Source: Polynucleobacter sp. UK-Mo-2m-Kol15
GTDB taxonomy: Bacteria > Pseudomonadota > Gammaproteobacteria > Burkholderiales > Burkholderiaceae
NCBI RefSeq assembly: GCF_018881505.1
Contig: NZ_JACVQC010000001.1
Location: 310,001-374,000 of the forward strand
Length of the DNA: 64,000 bases
Reading direction: 5' to 3'
Each line of letters starts with the position of its first letter. Position 1 is the stretch's first letter. This document shows, in pieces, positions 51,525 to 62,168 of the stretch. Both the position numbers and the translations under genes were made by a program. The notes under the pieces were generated by a model. The model was not told the DNA's origin. It saw nothing but the letters and a program-made list of their open reading frames with translations, and did not search any database.

Positions 51525-53314
51525 TAGTTAGAAGGGGTGATGGTGTATTGAGCTGGAATTTGATCATCCTTAAGAACAGTCATGCATTCGTGCTCTAAGT
51601 CATCTCGGTAAAAGCAAATTTGAATTGACTGTCCCGTCATTAGGCTAGATAAAACTTTATCCCAGCGCGCTGCAGTAATACGTTCACCATTGATGCTTGC
51701 CAGAAGGTCTCCAGCCGCTAGGCCGGCTAATTGAGCAGCTCCCCCATCAAGCACATGAGTTACCTTAAGCCAGCCAGCAATCTCGGCATGGCGTAATCCC
51801 AGTTGTAATTTAATTTTTTCAAGCTTGGAGTGAGTTTTATGTTTAACCAGAATTGTTTTCGAATCAATCCATTTTTTAATTGGAATATCTTCTGCGCCAA
51901 AAATATAGCGAGATTTAAATTCAGACCAGGTTTTCAAGAATCCTTTACCAAACAATTGGTGTATCAACTCATCCAAACCATCTTCCGCAATCCCCTCTAG
52001 TGTGACTCCATGGGTTTGCCAAATGAGACGCATCAAATCATCTAGAGATTGATGATTGTTAGTGAAAGCGCGAATTTTTAAATCTAAACCTAGGGCTAGT
52101 AATGCACCTTTGCCGTAATAGCTTACTACCGCATTTGGAGTGTTCTCATCAGCTTGATAGTATTTAGTCCAGGCATCAAAAGAGCTATCTGCTAGGCTTT
52201 GCTTGAGTCGTCCTGGCCCACGCAGAATGCCATTCCAGTTATTGGCAACCAGCTGAAGATAGGTTGTGAGATCAATGCGATTACTGCGGAATAGCTGTAA
52301 GTCATCGTAATAGCTGGTAAAGCCTTCAAATAACCAGAGTAGGTGCGTATGGTTTCTGCGATCAAGTTGGTATGGTTGAAATGCTTTAGGTTGAATACGC
52401 TTTACCAGCCAAGCATGAAAATACTCATGACTGCAGAGACCTAAAAACTCACGATAGGACGCTTCATCCAAAGGAGAATTCACTTGAGGAATCTGATCGC
52501 GACGACATAGTAGAGCAGTGCTGTTGCGATGCTCAAGTCCTCCATATCCGGAGAGAACGGCATTAACTAAAAATAAATAATTTTGGAAGGGCGCTCTTTT
52601 AGTCTTTGGTTCAAAGAGATTAATTGTGGAGGTACAGATAGCCTGAAGATCTATTGCTAAACGCTCTAAATCAATTTCATGAACGCAGCCTTGAATCGCC
52701 ATGCTATGTGATACACCATTCGATTTCCAGTGAGTAATTTGAAACTCACCCATAGCCACAGGATGATCAAGCAGATCATCATAGTTTTTAGCCAAATAAA
52801 ATCCATAGCCTTGGGTATCTGCTTTCGCGAGCTGTAATCCTGTCTGCACAGTCCAGTGATTTGCGCATGCATCTTTAGGGGGAATAAGCACTAGGGCGCA
52901 TGGCAAAGACTCTTGCCCTTTGACTGCTAAGCATAGACTACTGGGATTGATAAATGCACGCTCAGTATCAAGATAGGCTGCACGTACTGAAGAATCAAAT
53001 GCATATACCGTTGTCAAAATCTCTACTGGACCAGCTACTTTAGGTAGCCACCACTGATCATTATCAATACGCTCTAGCGGCAGAGATTCATTGGGGTTGG
53101 CAAGAGCAAAGGCTTCAATGGTTTCAATTTGCTTACTGAAATCCCGAATCAAATAACTGCCTGGAATCCATGCTGGCATTTGTAGAATTTGTCCATTAGG
53201 CAATGGATTTTCAATGTGCAATTTCACATGAAAGCGATGGCCGTGAAGGTCTTCCGACCAAATGGTGTATTGGATTAAAGGCAGATCAGAGGTGTTCAGT
53301 TTATTCATCAGCAT
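51524..53314 (-). CDS. M61-family peptidase with PDZ domain
   Basis: 596 residues. N-terminal beta domain (about 1-190), thermolysin-like catalytic domain with HEYFH in GLCSHEYFHAWLVKRIQP and the third Zn ligand Glu in LLWLFEGFTSYYDD, and a C-terminal PDZ domain (GGAAQLAGLAAGDLLASINGERI). Glycyl-aminopeptidase type; no obvious signal peptide, so probably cytosolic. In the ubiH-dsbC-M61-ung operon. Confidence 0.92.
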   Translation of the reverse strand: MLMNKLNTSDLPLIQYTIWSEDLHGHRFHVKLHIENPLPNGQILQMPAWIPGSYLIRDFSKQIETIEAFALANPNESLPLERIDNDQWWLPKVAGPVEILTTVYAFDSSVRAAYLDTERAFINPSSLCLAVKGQESLPCALVLIPPKDACANHWTVQTGLQLAKADTQGYGFYLAKNYDDLLDHPVAMGEFQITHWKSNGVSHSMAIQGCVHEIDLERLAIDLQAICTSTINLFEPKTKRAPFQNYLFLVNAVLSGYGGLEHRNSTALLCRRDQIPQVNSPLDEASYREFLGLCSHEYFHAWLVKRIQPKAFQPYQLDRRNHTHLLWLFEGFTSYYDDLQLFRSNRIDLTTYLQLVANNWNGILRGPGRLKQSLADSSFDAWTKYYQADENTPNAVVSYYGKGALLALGLDLKIRAFTNNHQSLDDLMRLIWQTHGVTLEGIAEDGLDELIHQLFGKGFLKTWSEFKSRYIFGAEDIPIKKWIDSKTILVKHKTHSKLEKIKLQLGLRHAEIAGWLKVTHVLDGGAAQLAGLAAGDLLASINGERITAARWDKVLSSLMTGQSIQICFYRDDLEHECMTVLKDDQIPAQYTITPSN

Positions 53315-53320
53315 GACCCA

Positions 53321-54037
53321 TTACTTCAGGCTATTAAATTTCTTTTCAATGTCAGTAATTTGAACAGCGCCTGGAAAGCGGCTGCCATCAGTAAAGAAGA
53401 TGGTAGGGGTGCCTGTAATGCCATAGGTTTTCGCAAAAGCCATGTTTTTATCTAGAGGTGTGCTGCAGTCACTTTTGCCGCTCGGTGTGATGCCATTAAT
53501 CATCCAGTCAACATAGCTTTTCTGGGGATCGGCAGAGCACCATATTTGCTTGGACTTCTGTGCAGAGTCGGGTGATAGGATGGGAATCAAATAGGTATAG
53601 ATTGTGACGTTGTCTAATTGCTGAAGTGATTTATCCAGACGCTTGCAGTAGCCACAGTTCGGGTCGGAGAAAACAGCCATCTGACGACTACCGTTACCAC
53701 GCACAAACTTTAAGGCGTTTGATGGATTGAGCTCAGACCATTTAATACGGTTGAGATCTAACTGTCGCTGTTCGGTAATATTTTTGCCTGTAGCAAGCTC
53801 AACGACTTCACCTTGGATTAAATATTTACTGTTGGCATCAGTATAAAAAATCTCATTACCAATAAGTACTTCATAAATTCCAGGAATGGGTGAGGCAGAA
53901 ACACTTTTAACTTTGGTGTTAGCACCTAACTTCTTTTGTAACTCAGATCTGACCTGCTGGTCTGATTGTGCATTGGCTAGGCCTGTTAACAGAGTGAGTG
54001 AGCAAATTAAGGCCAAAGTAGAAAATAATTTATTCAA
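53321..54037 (-). CDS. dsbC: Thiol:disulfide interchange protein DsbC
   Basis: Periplasmic disulfide isomerase. Signal peptide ends LTGLANAQ, dimerisation domain, then thioredoxin domain with FSDPNCGYCKRLDKSL. The TTG at 54037 is the likely start (238 residues): it begins a standard signal peptide, has GGAG 9 bases upstream and overlaps the ubiH stop. The ATG at 54064 would add nine residues before it. Confidence 0.93.
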   Translation of the reverse strand: MNKLFSTLALICSLTLLTGLANAQSDQQVRSELQKKLGANTKVKSVSASPIPGIYEVLIGNEIFYTDANSKYLIQGEVVELATGKNITEQRQLDLNRIKWSELNPSNALKFVRGNGSRQMAVFSDPNCGYCKRLDKSLQQLDNVTIYTYLIPILSPDSAQKSKQIWCSADPQKSYVDWMINGITPSGKSDCSTPLDKNMAFAKTYGITGTPTIFFTDGSRFPGAVQITDIEKKFNSLK

Positions 54038-55304
54038 AATCAATATCTCCGAGGGCGCGCTCAATCAGGCGCCGTTTAATAAAGTGACTGCGATTCACTA
54101 AGCCCAATCCCCAATTACGTAATTGCTTTTCAGTGCTACTGCTTGCTGAAAATAGTTTTTTAAGTCTATCTGTTACCCAGAGCAGTGCACTGGTATCGCC
54201 TTGCCGTTGACGCTCGTAACGACGCAGTAACACGATGTCATGTAATGATCGGAAAGATTCGCGTTTACTCAAAATATTGAGCAATGTTGCAACATCTCTT
54301 AATCCCAGGTTGAGACCTTGCCCAGCTAGTGGGTGCATGACATGGGCCGCGTCCCCAATAAGAAGTGCTTTCGGATTTTCGGCAGGACCAATAAATCGAT
54401 TTGCCCGAATTCGTCTAAGTGGGAAAGCTGCTGGTGTTGAATGTAGCGTTAGCCTTCCAAGCTCAGCAACTATTGCACCATGAGCAATTGAGGAAAACAT
54501 CTCATTCCATGCTGACGAGTCTAGCTTTAAAAGTTCCGCAGCGTTTTCTGGTGAGGTAGACCACACCATAGAAACCTGCTTATTAGGCAATGGCAGCATG
54601 GCCACAATATCACCGCCTGGTAAAAACCATTGATATGCTGTTTCCAAATGGGCGTTGCTGCAAATCCAATTAGCTACCACCGCACTCTGTGAATAACTTT
54701 CTTCTTGCATAGAAATACCTAGCTCAGCACGAATGGGCGAGTTGGCACCATCAGCAGCAATTAGCAATTGGGCTCGCAAGGCGGATCCATTTTTCAGATA
54801 CAGAGTTGCCCCATCAGAATCCATCTGAATGTTTTCCACTGCATCACTGACGCGCTCCAATTTATTTTGAAAACGGGAGGCTTGATCCAAGGTGTATTCG
54901 ATGACATTCGATTCGCCAATCCAGGCTAATTGGGGTGTTCCCGCTTCAAAAGCAGACAGATGTAGTTGATCTTGTTTTTCTCCGCGATCACCAAAAATCC
55001 GCATATCTCGGACAGGCTGCAAGCGACTGTGATCAATGGCGTCCCAAACCTGTAGCTTAGCTAATAATTTTTGGGTGCTAGGAGAAAAAGCGTAAATCCG
55101 TTGCCCCCATTGATCACCTTGAGGGGCGGCAATAGCTTGCCCCAAGTCAGGAGCGATTTGAATGGTTTGTAGGCCAAGTTGAGCTAGCCCTAGGGCGCAA
55201 GCCTTGCCTGCTATACCTCCGCCTACGACGACGACATCGGCCGTACGCATTTGGGGGGTATTTTTAGACAATTTAGTGGAGATATTCTGGTGAACTTCTG
55301 ACAT
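54030..55304 (-). CDS. FAD-dependent ubiquinone hydroxylase (UbiH/UbiI/UbiF family)
   Basis: Class A flavoprotein monooxygenase. FAD motif [23 protein letters not shown] motif [17 protein letters not shown] and [22 protein letters not shown]. 424 residues. Which ring position it hydroxylates cannot be told. TATCAT lies exactly 6 bases before the ATG. Confidence 0.9.
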   Translation of the reverse strand: MSEVHQNISTKLSKNTPQMRTADVVVVGGGIAGKACALGLAQLGLQTIQIAPDLGQAIAAPQGDQWGQRIYAFSPSTQKLLAKLQVWDAIDHSRLQPVRDMRIFGDRGEKQDQLHLSAFEAGTPQLAWIGESNVIEYTLDQASRFQNKLERVSDAVENIQMDSDGATLYLKNGSALRAQLLIAADGANSPIRAELGISMQEESYSQSAVVANWICSNAHLETAYQWFLPGGDIVAMLPLPNKQVSMVWSTSPENAAELLKLDSSAWNEMFSSIAHGAIVAELGRLTLHSTPAAFPLRRIRANRFIGPAENPKALLIGDAAHVMHPLAGQGLNLGLRDVATLLNILSKRESFRSLHDIVLLRRYERQRQGDTSALLWVTDRLKKLFSASSSTEKQLRNWGLGLVNRSHFIKRRLIERALGDIDFE

Positions 55305-55310
55305 ATCTCG

Positions 55311-55316
55311 ATGATA
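55311..55316 (-). promoter_or_regulatory. -10-like box TATCAT, 6 bases before the ubiH-type gene
   Basis: Minus-strand TATCAT, six bases (CGAGAT), ATG 55304. It is part of TCGAT-GAT-ATCGA, a 13-base inverted repeat (55308-55320) in the divergent gap to ychF. Candidate leaderless promoter. Confidence 0.45.
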
Positions 55317-55331
55317 TCGAAACTAGCCCTT

Positions 55332-55337
55332 TACAAT
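55332..55337 (+). promoter_or_regulatory. -10-like box TACAAT, 6 bases before ychF
   Basis: TACAAT, six bases (ACGGCT), ATG 55344; no ribosome-binding site. Candidate leaderless promoter; read in reverse, the same bases give TTGTA near the -35 place of the divergent gene. Confidence 0.45.
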
Positions 55338-55343
55338 ACGGCT

Positions 55344-56438
55344 ATGTCTTTGAAATGTGGCATCGTCGGCCTGCCTAACGTCGGCAAATCTACCCTCTTT
55401 AACGCGCTTACCAAGGCTGGAATCGCGGCGGAAAACTATCCCTTCTGCACGATCGAGCCTAATGTGGGTGTGGTCGAGGTTCCTGACCCCCGTCTTGCCG
55501 CTTTGGCTGAGATCGTGAAGCCCGAGCGTATCCTGCCCGCAGCAGTTGAATTTGTCGATATTGCTGGCTTGGTGGCTGGAGCTTCCAAGGGTGAGGGTCT
55601 GGGCAATCAGTTTTTAGCGAATATTCGCGAAACTGATGCGATTACCCATGTGGTGCGCTGTTTTGAGGATGCCAACGTGATTCACGTGGCTGGAAAGATT
55701 GATCCGATTTCTGATATTGCCGTGATTGATACCGAACTAGCCTTATCCGATCTAACAACAGTTGAAAAAACACTCCAGCGTTCAAGCAAGGCCGCTAAAT
55801 CAGGCAATGATAAAGAGGCTGCTGCTCTGGTAGCTGTTTTAACGAAGGTGCAGGCCCACTTGGATCAAGCTCAGCCGGTGCGTAGCTTAAAGCTGACGGA
55901 AGAAGAGAACTTACTTTTAAAGCCGCTTTGCTTAATCACTGCAAAGCCAGCAATGTATATTGCAAACGTCAAAGAAGATGGCTTTGCCAATAATCCTTAT
56001 TTAGAGGCGGTGATGCAGCATGCAGCCAAAGAGGGTGCACCAGTAGTTGCAGTATGTGCAGCAATCGAAGCCGAGATCGCTGATTTAGATGACGCTGACA
56101 AAGTTGAGTTTTTGGCCGATCTAGGCATGGAAGAGTCTGGCTTAGATCGTGTCATTCGTGCTGGCTATAAGTTATTAGGCCTGCAGACCTACTTTACTGC
56201 TGGTGTTAAAGAGGTTCGCGCCTGGACAATTCACCAAGGCGATACTGCCCCCCAAGCTGCTGGGGTGATTCATACTGATTTTGAGCGCGGTTTTATTCGT
56301 GCACAGACCATTGCCTATGAAGACTACATTCAATTCAAAGGTGAATCTGGTGCCAAAGAGGCTGGCAAGATGCGTGCTGAAGGTAAGGAATATGTTGTCA
56401 AAGATGGTGATGTTTTGAACTTCCTATTTAATGTTTAA
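55344..56438 (+). CDS. ychF: Redox-regulated ATPase YchF
   Basis: Obg-family P-loop protein that binds ATP. G1 [18 protein letters not shown], then [14 protein letters not shown] and [18 protein letters not shown] (G3), C-terminal TGS domain ([29 protein letters not shown]). Start ATG 55344 gives the usual 364 residues; the frame open upstream to 55311 is not used. Strong terminator after. Confidence 0.96.
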   Translation: MSLKCGIVGLPNVGKSTLFNALTKAGIAAENYPFCTIEPNVGVVEVPDPRLAALAEIVKPERILPAAVEFVDIAGLVAGASKGEGLGNQFLANIRETDAITHVVRCFEDANVIHVAGKIDPISDIAVIDTELALSDLTTVEKTLQRSSKAAKSGNDKEAAALVAVLTKVQAHLDQAQPVRSLKLTEEENLLLKPLCLITAKPAMYIANVKEDGFANNPYLEAVMQHAAKEGAPVVAVCAAIEAEIADLDDADKVEFLADLGMEESGLDRVIRAGYKLLGLQTYFTAGVKEVRAWTIHQGDTAPQAAGVIHTDFERGFIRAQTIAYEDYIQFKGESGAKEAGKMRAEGKEYVVKDGDVLNFLFNV

Positions 56439-56449
56439 ATTTACCCCAT

Positions 56450-56488
56450 AATTAAAAAAGCCCTTAACTAGTAAGGGCTTTTTTAATT
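56450..56488. terminator. Strong bidirectional terminator
   Basis: A perfect 17-bp stem (56450-56466 with 56472-56488) around ACTAG, with A/T tracts on both sides. Serves ychF and the convergent winged-helix gene. Confidence 0.95.
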
Positions 56489-56501
56489 CATAGAGATTGA
56501 A

Positions 56502-56852
56502 TTAATTTACTTTGACAGCCTTTTCCAGGCACTTGGAAATTTCTTCATAGCGCTTAATGGCAGCCTTTGTAGGCACCACCTCTTTCTTTCGGCCATCTTC
56601 ATTTGCCGCCATCTGGATATAACCCATTGCACTCAGGTTCTTCAGTCGACCATGAAGAGTTGCTTGGGAGCCTAGCTCTGACATACAGATCAAATCGCCA
56701 ACCAAAATGGCTTGCTTTGCATGAAAGCTCAAAATGATTTTATCAAGCAGCTTCTCTTCAGTAGAGTCGAGTTTTTTCCCTGGGTTGATGCGGTCGAGAA
56801 CATCAATCAGGTTTAAGAATCGAATGTAGCAAGCAGATTTAGCGGTCGACAT
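56502..56852 (-). CDS. Small winged-helix (MarR-like) regulator
   Basis: 116 residues: N-terminal helices, a helix-turn-helix region (GDLICMSELGSQATLHGRLKNLSAMGYIQ) and a wing with EDGRKKEVVPTKAAIKRYEEIS, the usual DxRxK-type end of MarR-like proteins. No ligand domain. Target unknown. CATAAT lies 5 bases before the ATG, and the gene is divergent to the MASE1-like one, which it might regulate. Confidence 0.8.
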   Translation of the reverse strand: MSTAKSACYIRFLNLIDVLDRINPGKKLDSTEEKLLDKIILSFHAKQAILVGDLICMSELGSQATLHGRLKNLSAMGYIQMAANEDGRKKEVVPTKAAIKRYEEISKCLEKAVKVN

Positions 56853-56857
56853 ATTTA

Positions 56858-56863
56858 ATTATG
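56858..56863 (-). promoter_or_regulatory. -10-like box CATAAT, 5 bases before the winged-helix gene
   Basis: Minus-strand CATAAT, five bases (TAAAT), ATG 56852. No ribosome-binding site; candidate near-leaderless promoter. Confidence 0.35.
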
Positions 56864-56925
56864 TAATCAAAAGTTGTTAGCTTAAAGGCTAATTCTATTG
56901 TAGGCCTATTTGACTTGTTTGTAAC

Positions 56926-56954
56926 TTGTACGCAAACTAAAAATCAACCATACT
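56926..56954 (+). promoter_or_regulatory. Candidate promoter of the MASE1-like gene
   Basis: TTGTAC (56926-56931), 17 bases, CATACT (56949-56954), then 7 bases to ATG 56962. Transcription would start at or next to the start codon; no ribosome-binding site. Confidence 0.45.
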
Positions 56955-56961
56955 CGCGGTA

Positions 56962-57516
56962 ATGAATAAATTTTTACACGACTGGACGCTTGGTTTATTA
57001 ATCAGCGTTTTGGCTTATGCGTCCCTGTTTTATTTAAATGCATGGCTTACAGCTAACTTAAGTTATGGTTTGGGCGTGAACTGGATATACCTTCCAGCTG
57101 GCCTGCGTCTATTTTTGACATTGATATTTGGATTGCCTGGGGCGCTTGGAATTGCGCTCGCATCATTTCTAATTAGCTATTTAGGTGAATTCCCACAAGA
57201 GCTAATGACCTGTCTAGGAGTGGGTTTAATTTCTGGCTTTGCCCCTTATTTAGCCAGGATCTTTGTAATGAGTAATGTAAACATCTCAAGCGATCTCAGT
57301 AATTTGAGTTTGCCTAAATTAATCATCTGCATCTTGATATATTCAGCGCTTAGCGCAGGATTGCATCAATGGTGGTTTGCAGTTCGAGGTCTAGATGATG
57401 CCGGAAGCTTCAATCACTTCCTAGTGATGTTCATTGGTGATGTTCTAGGGGCAGTGGCGCTAATTGGCCTTGTTAAGTACGGTCTAGACTTGTTAAAACC
57501 ACCTAAAGCAACTTAG
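56962..57516 (+). CDS. Multi-pass membrane protein, MASE1-like
   Basis: 184 residues with about five membrane segments. [36 protein letters not shown] resembles the start of MASE1 sensor domains (W-P-G-R pattern), but no output domain follows. It could be a stand-alone sensor or partner protein. Stop overlaps convergent trpC by 4 bases. Role not known. Confidence 0.7.
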   Translation: MNKFLHDWTLGLLISVLAYASLFYLNAWLTANLSYGLGVNWIYLPAGLRLFLTLIFGLPGALGIALASFLISYLGEFPQELMTCLGVGLISGFAPYLARIFVMSNVNISSDLSNLSLPKLIICILIYSALSAGLHQWWFAVRGLDDAGSFNHFLVMFIGDVLGAVALIGLVKYGLDLLKPPKAT

Positions 57517-58316
57517 TTAAATAATTCGTTTAAAGCCACTCCGGGATCACTGGCACGCATGAATGCCTCGCCCACTAAGAATGCATTAATCTGATGATCA
57601 CGCATGAGCTGCACATCAGCACGACTCATAATTCCGGATTCAGTCACCAGCGTTTTTCCTGGTGGAACCATGGACATTAGGGATAGGGTTGTTTGCAGAG
57701 TCACTTCAAACGTTTTCAAATTGCGATTATTAATTCCGAGTAATGATGTCTTTAACTCAAGCGCTTGCTCTAATTCAGGGGCATTGTGAACCTCAACCAA
57801 TACATCAAGACCAAGTTCATGCGCACAGGCTTCTAACTCTTTCATTTGATTGAGCTCTAGGCAGGCCACAATTAATAAAATGGCGTCGGCGCCAATCGCT
57901 CGCGCTTCATAAACTTGGTATGGATCAATCGTAAAGTCTTTGCGAAGCACTGGAATGCCACATGCCGCTCTTGCGGACTGAAGATAAGCATTGGCACCTT
58001 GAAAATAATCTTTATCCGTAAGAACAGATAAGCAGGCTGCGCCATTTTTTTCATAGGACTGTGCAATTTCAGCTGGCTGAAAATTTTCTCGCAAAATTCC
58101 TTTGCTAGGACTAGCCTTTTTAATCTCAGTAATAACGCCAGCTTTACCGGCTGCAATCTTTTGCTCGATAGAGCGAATAAAGCCTCGTGGCTTTAGTAGT
58201 GCATTGCGATTATTGTCTTCGGCCTGATCACGGTGATTAGCTAAAGAGATTTTTTTGGAATCTGCGGCAACCTCAATTTTTTTAGTCGCAACAATTTTAT
58301 CGAGGATATCACTCAT
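57513..58316 (-). CDS. trpC: Indole-3-glycerol phosphate synthase
   Basis: TIM-barrel enzyme of tryptophan synthesis. [58 protein letters not shown], and [12 protein letters not shown]. Monofunctional, 267 residues. Last gene of rpe-trpEGDC; 11 bases behind trpD. Confidence 0.97.
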   Translation of the reverse strand: MSDILDKIVATKKIEVAADSKKISLANHRDQAEDNNRNALLKPRGFIRSIEQKIAAGKAGVITEIKKASPSKGILRENFQPAEIAQSYEKNGAACLSVLTDKDYFQGANAYLQSARAACGIPVLRKDFTIDPYQVYEARAIGADAILLIVACLELNQMKELEACAHELGLDVLVEVHNAPELEQALELKTSLLGINNRNLKTFEVTLQTTLSLMSMVPPGKTLVTESGIMSRADVQLMRDHQINAFLVGEAFMRASDPGVALNELFN

Positions 58317-58327
58317 GAGGCTCTTAA

Positions 58328-59350
58328 TTAGTTTTGGGTTGCTGCTACAAATTGATCTAACTTTTGACGGGCAGCGCCAGATGCAATAGCTGCTTGTGCC
58401 ATCTGAATACCGCTAGCTATGCTTGGTGCTACATCAGCCACATACAGAACTGCTCCAGCATTGAGGCAAACAATGTCGCTCGCAGGGCCAGGTGTTTTAT
58501 TGAGCACATTCATCACAATGGCTTTAGATTCCTCAGCATCGCCCACTTTAAAACTATTGCTTGGGGCTGTACTCAAACCAAAGTCTTGTGGATGAATTTC
58601 ATATTCACGAACTTGGCCATCCTTTAGTTCGCCTACGAGGGTAGGGCCTTCAAGAGAGATCTCATCTAAACCATCTCGGCCATAAACCACTAATGCATGG
58701 TCCATTCCCATCGCCTGTAACACACGCGCCTGAATGCCGACCAAGTCAGCATGGAATACGCCCATTAGAATGCGCTTGGCATCCGCCGGATTTGTTAGGG
58801 GACCCAGAATATTAAAAATCGTGCGCACCCCTAAATCTTTACGAATGGGCACGACATTCTTCATCGCTGGGTGGTGGTTTGGGGCAAACATAAAGCCTGC
58901 GCCTACTTCAGATATACATTTCGCGACTTGCTCTGGTGAAAGTGACAGCTTGACACCCAGGGACTCCAGAATATCAGCGCTACCAGATTTGCTACTCACG
59001 CTGCGATTACCATGCTTAGCAATTTTTGCACCAGCTGCTGCTGCCACAAACATTGCTGCAGTAGAAATATTGAAGGTATGGGCACCATCACCACCAGTGC
59101 CCACTACATCGACTAAATTTTTTCTATCTTCCACAATAACTGGCGTTGCAAACTCACGCATCACTTGGGCAGCTGCAGCGATCTCGCCAACGGTCTCTTT
59201 TTTAGTGCGTAAGGCAACTAGTAGGCCAGCAACTAACGTTGGCGGCATCTCTCCGCTCATGATCAGACGCATCATTGCGGTCATTTCATCATGAAAGAGT
59301 TCACGGTGTTCAATGCATCGTTGCAATGCTTGTTGAGGGGTAATAGACAT
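58328..59350 (-). CDS. trpD: Anthranilate phosphoribosyltransferase
   Basis: [45 protein letters not shown] is the PRPP/anthranilate site; [31 protein letters not shown] follows. 340 residues, not fused to TrpG. Confidence 0.97.
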   Translation of the reverse strand: MSITPQQALQRCIEHRELFHDEMTAMMRLIMSGEMPPTLVAGLLVALRTKKETVGEIAAAAQVMREFATPVIVEDRKNLVDVVGTGGDGAHTFNISTAAMFVAAAAGAKIAKHGNRSVSSKSGSADILESLGVKLSLSPEQVAKCISEVGAGFMFAPNHHPAMKNVVPIRKDLGVRTIFNILGPLTNPADAKRILMGVFHADLVGIQARVLQAMGMDHALVVYGRDGLDEISLEGPTLVGELKDGQVREYEIHPQDFGLSTAPSNSFKVGDAEESKAIVMNVLNKTPGPASDIVCLNAGAVLYVADVAPSIASGIQMAQAAIASGAARQKLDQFVAATQN

Positions 59351-59373
59351 AGGGGGCGGATGAATACTCTTGG

Positions 59374-59940
59374 TTATTTGGCTTGGAGGAAATTCTTGAG
59401 TAGTGCATGACCATGCTCTGAGAGAATTGACTCTGGATGAAATTGCACGCCCTCTACCGCCAGTTCTTTATGACGCACACCCATAATTTCGCCATCGGAA
59501 GAGGTGGCAGTCACTTCGAGCATGTCTGGTAAGGAATTCTTCTCAATTGCAAGAGAGTGATAACGAGTTACTTTAAAAGGGTTTGGCAGATTTTTGAAAA
59601 CGCCAACACCAGTATGGTGAATATCATCCGTTTTGCCATGCATGACTTTTTGGGCGCGAATAATCTTGCCGCCGAATGCCTCGCCAATTGCTTGGTGGCC
59701 AAGACAAACACCAAGAATTGGGATTTTTCCGGCATATCGTTGAATCGTAGCTACTGAAATCCCTGCTTCAGTGGGGCTGCAGGGCCCTGGTGAAATACAA
59801 ATACGTGCAGGGTTTAGTTTGGCAATCTCTTCAACGGAAATTTCATCATTACGAAAAACTTTTACTTCCTCACCCAGTTCTGCAAAATACTGAACCAGAT
59901 TGTAGGTAAAAGAATCGTAGTTATCAATCATGAGGAGCAT
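59374..59940 (-). CDS. trpG: Anthranilate synthase, glutaminase component
   Basis: Class I glutaminase. Nucleophile Cys in [17 protein letters not shown], His/Glu in [13 protein letters not shown], and [17 protein letters not shown] at the start. 188 residues. Overlaps the trpE end by 17 bases. Confidence 0.97.
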   Translation of the reverse strand: MLLMIDNYDSFTYNLVQYFAELGEEVKVFRNDEISVEEIAKLNPARICISPGPCSPTEAGISVATIQRYAGKIPILGVCLGHQAIGEAFGGKIIRAQKVMHGKTDDIHHTGVGVFKNLPNPFKVTRYHSLAIEKNSLPDMLEVTATSSDGEIMGVRHKELAVEGVQFHPESILSEHGHALLKNFLQAK

Positions 59941-61429
59941 CGAGTCCCCCTTGCACTAAATCAGCTGCCATTAATACCGCTCGAGCCTTGGCTTCCGTTT
60001 CTTTCCATTCCGCAGTGGGATCAGAATCTGCAACTACACCGGCACCCGCCTGAGAATGTAGGATGCCATTACGAATTACGCCAGTGCGAATGGCAATTGC
60101 TACATCCATATCCCCAGAGAAAGAAAGGTAGCCTACCGCACCTCCATAAACACCACGTTTCACAATTTCCATCTCATCAATAATTTCCATTGCCCGGATT
60201 TTTGGGGCGCCCGATAAGGTGCCGGCTGGGAAGGTTGCACGAAGAACATCCATATTGCTCATATTGTCTAGTAACTCACCTTCAACAGAGCTCACAATGT
60301 GTTGCACATGGGAATACTTTTCAATTGACATCGAGTCGGTTACTTTGACAGTACCAGTCTTTGCAATACGTCCTACATCGTTACGTGCCAGATCAATCAA
60401 CATGACATGTTCGGCAATTTCTTTTGGATCGGCAAGTAATTCAGTAGCAAGACGTTCATCTTCTTCGGGTGTCGCACCACGAGGGCGCGTGCCAGCTAGC
60501 GGGCGAATCGTCACAATCTTCTGACTCTCGCGTTGCTCTTGACGCACTAAGATCTCTGGAGATGAGCCCACTACTTGTAAATCACCAAAGTCATAGAAGT
60601 ACATATAAGGCGATGGATTCAAAGAGCGCAATGCACGGTAAAGGGCTAGCGGTGAATCTGTAAATGGCTTGCTAATACGTTGGCCAATGACGACCTGCAT
60701 ACAATCACCAGCTAAAATATATTCTTTAGTTTTCAGAACAGCATTTTCAAAATCAACAGCTTTGAACTTGCGCACTAACTCTGTATTAGTACTTGGTAAT
60801 GACTCTGGCATGCTCACAGGTTTACTCAAGCAAGCAAGCAATTCTTTTAATCGAGCCTGACCTTTTTCAAAGCTATCTGTAATGCTAGGGTCTGCGTAAA
60901 CGATTAAATAAATACGCCCTGCAACATTATCAACCACTGCTAATTCCTCAGTGAGCATCAATTGAATATCAGGCACGCCTAATTCATCAGGTAGATTGTG
61001 TTTTGCTAAACGCGATTCAATATAGCGAACCGTGTCATAGCCAAAGTACCCTGCAAGTCCACCACAGAAGCGTGGGAGACCAGGCTGTACAGCGACTCTG
61101 AAGCGTTTGAAATAAGCATCTACAAAATCTAATGGGTTATCGTGATTGGTTTCAATCACTGCATCATTGAAAAGCACTTCGGTCAGTGGCATATCTGGTG
61201 TACCCACTGTTCTTAAAACAGTTTTTGCAGGTAAGCCTATGAAAGAGAAGCGACCAAAGCGCTCGCCACCTAAAACAGATTCAAGTAGGTAAGTATTTTT
61301 GTGTCCAAAGGCTTGAGTAAGCTTAACGTAAAGAGAGAGCGGCGTTTCTAAATCAGCCAACACTTCCTTTACCAATGGAACGCGATTGAAACCCTGTTTT
61401 GCTAGGGCAAGAAATTCTGCGTGCTGCAT
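59924..61429 (-). CDS. trpE: Anthranilate synthase, component I
   Basis: Chorismate-using enzyme. [18 protein letters not shown] holds the tryptophan feedback site (LLES), then [31 protein letters not shown] and [20 protein letters not shown]. 501 residues. TAATG coupling to rpe. No leader peptide or attenuator is seen before it, because rpe is directly upstream. Confidence 0.97.
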   Translation of the reverse strand: MQHAEFLALAKQGFNRVPLVKEVLADLETPLSLYVKLTQAFGHKNTYLLESVLGGERFGRFSFIGLPAKTVLRTVGTPDMPLTEVLFNDAVIETNHDNPLDFVDAYFKRFRVAVQPGLPRFCGGLAGYFGYDTVRYIESRLAKHNLPDELGVPDIQLMLTEELAVVDNVAGRIYLIVYADPSITDSFEKGQARLKELLACLSKPVSMPESLPSTNTELVRKFKAVDFENAVLKTKEYILAGDCMQVVIGQRISKPFTDSPLALYRALRSLNPSPYMYFYDFGDLQVVGSSPEILVRQEQRESQKIVTIRPLAGTRPRGATPEEDERLATELLADPKEIAEHVMLIDLARNDVGRIAKTGTVKVTDSMSIEKYSHVQHIVSSVEGELLDNMSNMDVLRATFPAGTLSGAPKIRAMEIIDEMEIVKRGVYGGAVGYLSFSGDMDVAIAIRTGVIRNGILHSQAGAGVVADSDPTAEWKETEAKARAVLMAADLVQGGLDAPHD

Positions 61430-62154
61430 TACGCTTTTCCTGATGTCGCTAGTTCTGCGCGCATCGCCTTAATCACGTCGACGTAATTTTCTTCACCAAA
61501 GATTGCGGAACCAGCCACAAAGGTATCTGCGCCAGCTTTGGCTACTTCTGCAATATTGTCAACTTTAATGCCTCCATCCACCTCAAGGCGAATCTGGCGA
61601 CCAGTTTCTTGTTGATGACGATCTAGACGCGCTCGCACTTGGGCAATCTTATTTAGGGTACTTGGAATGAATGACTGTCCACCAAAGCCTGGGTTTACAG
61701 ACATCAGTAAGACTAGGTCGAGCAACTCGAGGGTGTGGTCTAAGTGATGTAGTGGTGTCGCAGGATTAAGCACTAAGCCCACTTGACAGCCTTGATCACG
61801 AATCAAGTTAATTGTGCGATCCACATGAGGACTTGCCTCTGGATGGAAGCTAATGAGGTTTGCACCTGCTTTTGCAAAATCCGGAATCAGGCGGTCTACC
61901 GGCTCAACCATTAAATGCACATCGATCATGGCGGGCTTGCCATCTTTTGTCGCGTGGGGGCGAATCGCCTCGCATACAAGTGGGCCAATAGTCAGGTTGG
62001 GGACGTAATGGTTATCCATCACATCAAAGTGAATCCAGTCTGCACCCGCTAAGAGAACATCTTGAACTTCTTTGCCTAGGCAGGCAAAGTCAGCCGACAA
62101 AATGGAGGGGGCGATGACAAATTGGCTATTTGAGTGTGATTTCTGGCTATCCAT
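61429..62154 (-). CDS. rpe: Ribulose-phosphate 3-epimerase
   Basis: TIM-barrel epimerase of the pentose phosphate pathway. [52 protein letters not shown] and [14 protein letters not shown]. 241 residues with a short extra N-terminus. First gene of the trp block. TAGAAT lies exactly 6 bases before the ATG. Confidence 0.96.
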   Translation of the reverse strand: MDSQKSHSNSQFVIAPSILSADFACLGKEVQDVLLAGADWIHFDVMDNHYVPNLTIGPLVCEAIRPHATKDGKPAMIDVHLMVEPVDRLIPDFAKAGANLISFHPEASPHVDRTINLIRDQGCQVGLVLNPATPLHHLDHTLELLDLVLLMSVNPGFGGQSFIPSTLNKIAQVRARLDRHQQETGRQIRLEVDGGIKVDNIAEVAKAGADTFVAGSAIFGEENYVDVIKAMRAELATSGKA

Positions 62155-62160
62155 CCCTAG

Positions 62161-62166
62161 ATTCTA
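62161..62166 (-). promoter_or_regulatory. -10-like box TAGAAT, 6 bases before rpe
   Basis: Minus-strand TAGAAT, six bases (CTAGGG), ATG 62154. The GGG is too close to act as ribosome-binding site. Candidate leaderless promoter for rpe-trpEGDC. Confidence 0.45.
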
Positions 62167-62168
62167 GC

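Noticed and set aside
58734-59294. 186-residue frame opposite trpD
   Set aside because: Fully inside trpD; no domain, no ribosome-binding site.
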